Positions 57,301 to 64,000 of a stretch of 64,000 bases of DNA are shown here, piece by piece (the stretch's first letter is position 1; each line of letters starts with the position of its first letter). A program made the translations under genes and the position numbers. This DNA comes from Lepraria neglecta. Taxonomy: Eukaryota > Ascomycota > Lecanoromycetes > Lecanorales > Stereocaulaceae. The stretch spans positions 2,108,001 to 2,172,000 of the forward strand of contig CM065651.1 in the NCBI GenBank assembly GCA_033220425.1, in the 5' to 3' direction. The notes beneath the pieces are model-generated. The model was not told the DNA's origin, did not search any database, and was given only the letters and a program-made list of their open reading frames with translations.

Positions 57301-60300
57301 AATTTCCAGAATAGGAGCTCTCCGAACACCCGCGTGGAATCAGGATCCCAATAGGCAACCCAAAGCGCTTCCCGACACATTCAGACTACGATTGTGGCTT
57401 CTAAACTACCCTGATCTCAACCATTCAATACCAGAAGGAGAACGATGCAAGGTATTTGCTGAGCAACTTGTATCTTTGCTGAAAAGCGTCATGTATGTCG
57501 GCATAGCGTATCACAATAAACTGAAAGATATCGAGTCAGCTGCCTTGAGGTGCACCGATGACGATCGCGTGCGTGTTGCTTGCCACCTTGGGTCAATTGC
57601 GTCATTAGACCCGACAAAAGTCTCGGAGGTCTCGGAGGCCATGCTGCGGGTAGAATTGGCTGATGCGTTGATTCGTGATGCAAAGCTACATCGGAACCAA
57701 CATGACGAGCTTGTACGCTCTTTCAAGGATATTGTGGAGGCGTGGCGATCACATCCGAATGAGGAAATCAGAATGCGGGGTCTTAGGATGAGAAAGCTAT
57801 AGAGATTTGGCAGGATCTCCACAATATAATTATTATTCCAGCGTCCCAGTGGCCTTTCACAAGTTCCTATATGCGTGGCTAACGAACGGAATACAGTCAG
57901 CAATCATTTGCCCTTGGAAACGTATGAGACGTCGAGCTGCATTCATGCAGCCTTATGCGCTAATCACAAGACAATGCCAAATTTCGCTAGTCGCACTTTA
58001 CGGGGTCAGCGTACTTACAAAAAAGTCCTCCGTAGTTACAAAGCTCGGCGCTTACTTTTGTAAGTGCGCCGAGCTTTCTGAGCATCGCTTATTTCGGCCG
58101 TTCGGCCTTTCGGGTAGCAACGCGCAGCATAGAAGGGTTCAACCCCCCAAGTGCGCAAACCGCGCAAACCCCCCAAGTGCGCAACCCTATAGGGCTGACT
58201 GGGTTGCACACTTGGGGGTTGCGCACTTAGGGGGTGAACCCTTCTAGGCCCTGCATATGCCGGGAAGCTAGTTAGCGCGTTTTCGTAGAATGTCAACAAA
58301 CATCGTATCTTTCCTCTGCAACATATGCAGAACACATCCTAAGCCGAGGTTTTTGCCAAGACATTACCCGTAACTACGCGGAACTTTTTGTAAGTACGCC
58401 GAGCTGGGACCCGGCACTTTACCCCCGCACGAGAACGACATTCTTTGTGCAAGGAAAAACTCCCGAATGGGAAACTACGAAATTGGACCGGGACGCAGCG
58501 GGGTTTGGCTGCCCCGCGCATGATGCGGAGCTGATTCCTACCCTTCCAACCTCTATAATCGTTCCGGCCAACCCATCTTCTTGTCTCAAAGATTGACACG
58601 AGAGACCTCTTATCATGATGTCTCCTTTCACACTCAGTCTTTTGGATTCCCACTTTGGATGGCTCGTCGCTCTCATTTTTGGCTTTAGTCTCATAGGATA
58701 CACAATATACGGAGCAATATGGCGCTTGTACATATCTCCGATTGCCCACTTCCCCGGTCCACTTTTCGCGGCATTGACCTTCTGGAACGAGTTTTACTAC
58801 GACGTCTATCTTGGCGGCAAATATACCTGGAAGATTGCGGAGTATCATGAGAGATACGGTAGGAAATTAGATCTGTAGTCCAACTTCCCAATGATCTCAT
58901 TGATGTAGGCCCTATCATTCGAATCAACCCATACGAGATCCATATCAAGGACCCTAACTTCTATGACACGTTGTACGTTTTTGGCAGCAAAGGCAAGACC
59001 AACAAATGGTACTGGTCGGTATGTAAACCCAGTGAAAAAACTTTTGTGGAGTCTGAATCTATGACAGATGCGCATGTTTGGACAGCAGGATGTTGCCGCT
59101 TTCGATACTCTAGATCATGACAAGCATCGCATGAGACGAGAACCTTGGAATCCTTACTATTCAAAGCAATCAGTATCCCGCCTTCAGCCCTTGCTCATAC
59201 AAGCCATCGTGGACAAATTATGCGACAGACTGGGGAAGTATCAAGCGGCCAGAAATCCCGTCGTCATGACACACGCTTTCTCGAGCCTAACGACAGATAT
59301 AATTTCTGAGTACAGCTTCCCAAAAGGGTACAAACTCCTTGATAAACCTGAATTCGACTCCGAACATTACAATGTGTGGATGGAATTGTCCAGAGTGAGC
59401 CATATCCTTAAGCAATTCGGGTGGCTTTACCCACTGCTCATGTCGATGCCTCTATGGGTGATAAAAATAGCCAACCCATTGATGTATTCTCACTTTCGCG
59501 AGCAAGAAACACTGCTAGAGCAGGCAGTTGAGATTTCCAAGCAAAGAGGCACATCACACTTCAAGGAATTGACGCCTCGACCTTCCATGATGGAAGCATT
59601 CATGAACTCCGACCTTCCTGAATTCGAAAAAACGCCAGAAAGAATCCAAGGCGAAGCAAAGATAGTAATCGGAGCTGGTACGCTGACTACAGCTCACGCT
59701 CTCAAAACTGCAACATATCACGTTCTTGCAAATCCAAATATCCACGCGAGACTGATGCAAGAACTTGAGGAAGAGATCCCGGATCCCAGCTTACCGCTCA
59801 ATTTGCGAGGATTGGAACAGTTGCCTTATCTTATGGCTGTGATGTATGAAACGCTTCGCATCTTCGGCGGGACCTCACACCGTCTGCAACGTATCTTTCC
59901 TGACCGAGCTTTGCAATATCGAGACTTCGCTATCCCACCCGGTACACCAATCAGCATGTCACCGCTTCACATCCTCTATGATCCAAGCATCTTTCCGGAC
60001 CCTCAGAAATTTGATCCTGACCGCTGGCTCCCTCTAAAATCCGAAGGTCAGCGTCTTCTCAAGTACTTGGTCGTCTTCGGCAGGGGAAGTAGGGCTTGCG
60101 TAGGCAAGGAGTTAGGTCAGGCGGAGATCTTGACGACTTTGGCAAACATGTTTCGGAAATTTGGGAGGGATATGATCCTGTATGAGACTAACAGGGAGAG
60201 GGACATTGACACCGTCTATGATGTTTTCAATCCCTTGCCAAGCCGTGAGAGCAACGGTTTGATGGTGTCGTTTAACAAGATCAATGGGAATGGACAAACA

Positions 60301-63300
60301 TAGCCATGAGTCGAACCTAGCGGCGATGTTTCCGCTAAGATGTCTTCCTGATCATTGAGCGCGGATCACAGATTGAACACTAGGTTGAGGAATAGATTTA
60401 CCTCAGCCTAGGCAAAACTCACGGACAGAACAACTGATTCGAGGGCAGAAATATATCAGTCTCTATTGCAGTAGCTAGAGTATAAGCTTGGCGCCAAGCC
60501 GGCGCTGGCATTTATGCCTGCGTACCTTACATAGAAAATGCATCTTCTTACCACCTCATGACTTGACCATAACAAATGGTAGCAACGGGCTTCGTACGTC
60601 TTAATTGAGGGCCATTGACCTGCTCGATAAGCGTATCGATCCACCAGCTGCGTGCAGCACCAGCTGCTTGCAGCACCAGCTGTTAATCTCTACCTATGGC
60701 ACCGCAGTACCGAACTCGTCTCTATATAACAGCTTCTAAGGCTTTTCGATATACTTGCCTGCACAGGATTCCTATTAGGAGAAAATCACCACTATCATTA
60801 TACAAGCACTATCATTATACAAGAAGAAGTTCCTGCCGTCGCCCTGGCGTCGTCACCGTAGCACAATCCGCTTTTAAGAGATATAGTCATCCTTGCTTTT
60901 CAAATCAACGAATTCATTCAGACTAAATATAATTTTGTAACGTAAGTCCGTATCCAAGACGTTGTCCTTGAAGCTTTAGCCTACGTTATTAAGTATAATT
61001 TCTGTCCTCCAGTTCAGTACTCAGGAGGCTCTTTAAAGCACCGTACCAGATCAGCTAAGACCCCGGAGCCTAGGTCGTAGCCAGCGAACTGGGCGGTAGA
61101 CAAATTAGTATTCAAGCAAGCAGTCTTACAATTCGAATAAGGTTATAGGCCTCTACGCCGTCTCTTTGAGCCTCCTTCGACAGGGAATATACCTAGCGGT
61201 ACGCTAGAAGTAAGCCCGCCTTTATCTCCACAATACAGACAGGAATCTTTAGACTCGAGGACCGGCCAGTCTATAGGTGCCCCTCTAGATCCTTCAGGAA
61301 TACCGAAGAACGCGAATACAATAGCGGCGTTCTTATAGGCCCAGGCCGACTAAATGGCTAATATTATTGCCTAAGCAATAACGATTACTAGTTAGAACTT
61401 GAACCAGAATACTAATAATACCACGACTAGTAAGTAGAATACTCGTAATATCGGATACTTCGACTATAACCCTGATTTACCTCCGGTCGAGACTAAGGAT
61501 AGCCGGAATATTTATTATAACGTTTTCAGCTTTACTGCCCGTCTTTGTATAAAAGTAGTAACTATAGATACGGTAGCAATGCGTTAGAACCTAGATAAGT
61601 GTTTCCTCGGCGCCGCGGATACCTGGTATACCTACAAGCTTTCCCACCTTAGCTGTCTCGGGCTATAGAATAACCGAGACGGTGTTAAAGAATAGTATAA
61701 CGTACTAGAAACTCGGTTCCGTGACTCCCTAGGGAAGTCGCTTTCAGTACTCGAATCTATAAGATACAGTATTAAGGAAGTCCGGGCAAGAAAGGACCCC
61801 GTCGATTTTATAACAATAATTATACTTAATAGGCAGAATTCAGGTATAGCGACTACGGACGCTATATAAGTATTACTCGCCTATAAATATATTAATAGCG
61901 TGCTTCGTCGAGACTTGCCTCGACCTATAGTGGCTACTACGGTAGCTAGTATAATAGAGGAATTACGGTATTAGAAAGATATCTAGTTTGATATCTACGC
62001 CGGTAAGGCATATGATTAATTTAGTAGGCCGAATGAATCGAAAGATCGGCAAGACCGAAATAATCGGTAAGGCCAGGGTTAGTATAATAACCTATTTCGT
62101 TTAAACTTCAAACTATTCAACAGCGGTAATAACCTTTATTAGTACAGTAACAACCCCTTTTATAAGCCTTTCGTTCCGTATTAGAATAATAGTAATAGTT
62201 AATTCCAGTAATAAGAAGTATAGATACGCCAGTTACCTAGCGGCTGTCAATAGCTATAAATTACAAATAGAAACGTGCCTCCCGGGACGACTGGCTAACA
62301 GCAGCGACAAGGCCGACAAAATATAGGCCCTCGGTATACTAGCAACCCCTTCCGCCCCTATAGGCCCGGAATAACTACTTGTGCCTACTAGAATTACGGT
62401 AAAGATAAAGCACAGCTCGATAAATAGGAATAGTATAAGTAATACGAGGATACCTTTTATCAGGGAGCTTAGTAGTTAGACGAAAACTGTGACCCTACTG
62501 GAGATAAAGATAATATACCTGCCTCGCCGTAGGACGGTCCTGATAATATAGTCGAGTCCTACTTTATCAGTAGTACTAAAACTAAACCAACCTGCCGGAA
62601 GTATTATAAAGCCTTCGATAGTAATAACTACCTATACCGCCACCTAAGAACTAGGTATAATATTCCCTCTTCTACTATTACCGAGCCTACTATAGTAATA
62701 AAAGCTACCTTAACGACGGACGCAGCCGGTACGAAACTCATTAAGTTAACAGCTTTAGATACCTAGACTGAAGGCTATACCTTTAGAGGATATCGTTTCG
62801 CTACCGCCGAAATATCATTACGGCTATATAGTAAACTCTATAGCCTCTGCTTAGACTCCGGCTATACTATAAGTCTGATTAATAGATAGTTCCTCCTCCG
62901 GGAGATAAAGAATATAGTTATCAAGAAGATACCAACGCTAATAAACGTTAGAGGTATAGGAAACAAGAAATATGACGCTAGCGAATACACTCAGGTTCAG
63001 TTCTTCTTCTATATAGCTAAGGGCGTCGCTATAATCGAAAGAGAAGTCTATATTATTAATAACTTGGCAGCCAACGTGCTTATTAGTATCGACATCATGA
63101 TACCTAAAAGTATAGTCCTAGACTTTGCTCAGTCTATAGTAATAATTAGCTCCTGTAATAGTCTTACTATTCCGGTCTCTATAATATCTAAGGGTGCTTA
63201 TACCAGCCGGACCGTCTATAGTAAATCTTATATCTTAATACCGCCGTATACGAATATCGCTGTCCCTATCTTAGGACCGTTCTACCAAGATATTAATCTA

Positions 63301-64000
63301 CCAGCTAGAAGAGACCTTATATTCGAGCCTGCAGCTTAATTAACACTATCAGTCTATACCTATATTATCGACTACAATATATCAACGGTCTTCGTCAGGA
63401 ACGATACAGATTAGCCAATCATACTACCGCGTAATTCTCGCCTCGGCTCTATTACTAAGTACAAGGCTAAAGGATACTTCTCTATTTAAACCGAGAACTA
63501 TAATCTCGCCGTTAAGGTACCTATATAGTAACCGAACTTCTTTAAAGTATACCTAAAGTAACTTATAGCCTCCGCGGTAGTATTCTCGGCCGCTATATCT
63601 CCTATAGTAATAGAGGTCGTCTACCCTAGCGGCGTTACGGTATATAGATCAGCTATAGACCGAGCCCCTATTATAGCACTTGTCAACGAGTTTCCTACCT
63701 TATAGAAGGATATAGGTAATATCGCTAAGATTCCTGAGTCACAGTAGATAGATATACCACTAGTCGACAACTGGCGAGACGTCTACAAGCCTGGTCAGGC
63801 CCGAGTCTACCTATTAGGAGATAAAGATAGAGCTATTATCGACTCCTAGTTCGATAAGCTCTATAACTAGGATCGGATAGAATGGACTTCTACGGCTACG
63901 CCGTTCTTATTCCTATACTTTGTCGTCTAGAGAGACACCCCGGAAGGAAAGAAGGGCCGCGTTATCGTTAATATCAGGGCGCTAAATAGTATTACTATAC

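Overview
The window is from a filamentous ascomycete (Pezizomycotina). The evidence is the short introns (mostly 49-100 nt) with GTANGT-like donors and CTNAY-type branch sites, plus family content typical of that group: a CYP505 self-sufficient P450-reductase, an F-box/DUF7600 protein, a DUF7924 protein, tandem small secreted proteins, a fungal LINE, and a Ty3/Gypsy relict whose composition looks like RIP (repeat-induced point mutation) damage. The class cannot be fixed from sequence alone. No rRNA, tRNA or CRISPR array was recognised.

Layout. 0.3-6.3 kb: two small cysteine-rich proteins and a four-exon secreted glycoside-hydrolase-like gene. 7-15.2 kb: a decayed BBE-type FAD oxidase, two tandem paralogs of a secreted cysteine-containing family (the first with one surplus base), a decayed PI-PLC-like gene, and an intact 4-coumarate-CoA-ligase-like enzyme with a peroxisomal C-terminus. 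16.6-18.4 kb: a 968-bp inverted-repeat element and a small PD-(D/E)XK-like gene. 20.1-22.4 kb: a DUF7600/F-box gene with a one-base frame break. 23.4-27.2 kb: a 5'-truncated LINE. 27.4-28.1 kb: a second inverted-repeat element. 28.2-37.1 kb: a conserved unknown, a GST, a 532-aa protein with a partial internal duplication, a small secreted protein, a DUF7924 protein and a cysteine-rich protein. 38.0-46.9 kb: CYP505, then a convergent hydantoinase A/B fusion, with a broken isochorismatase-family amidase diverging from it. 47.2-52.6 kb: a knottin-like secreted peptide, a PLL-type lectin, an F-box/LRR remnant and a small unknown. 52.9-57.8 kb: a 1636-aa single-exon helical-repeat protein. 58.0-60.3 kb: a third inverted-repeat element and a microsomal P450. 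60.7-64.0 kb: the Gypsy fossil, running off the edge.

How it works together. This looks like an accessory, repeat-rich chromosome arm mixing intact metabolic and secreted genes with many recently broken ones. I see no single biosynthetic cluster. The best functional pairing is the hydantoinase fusion with the divergent amidase, the two steps of an N-methylhydantoin to N-carbamoylsarcosine to sarcosine type route, with the second enzyme now dead. The most novel-looking signal is a set of three non-autonomous DNA elements with different inverted repeats but the same architecture and perfect 8-bp target duplications, which suggests related hAT-like mobilisation. All exon structures were worked out by hand and checked by reading-frame arithmetic; none is confirmed by transcripts.
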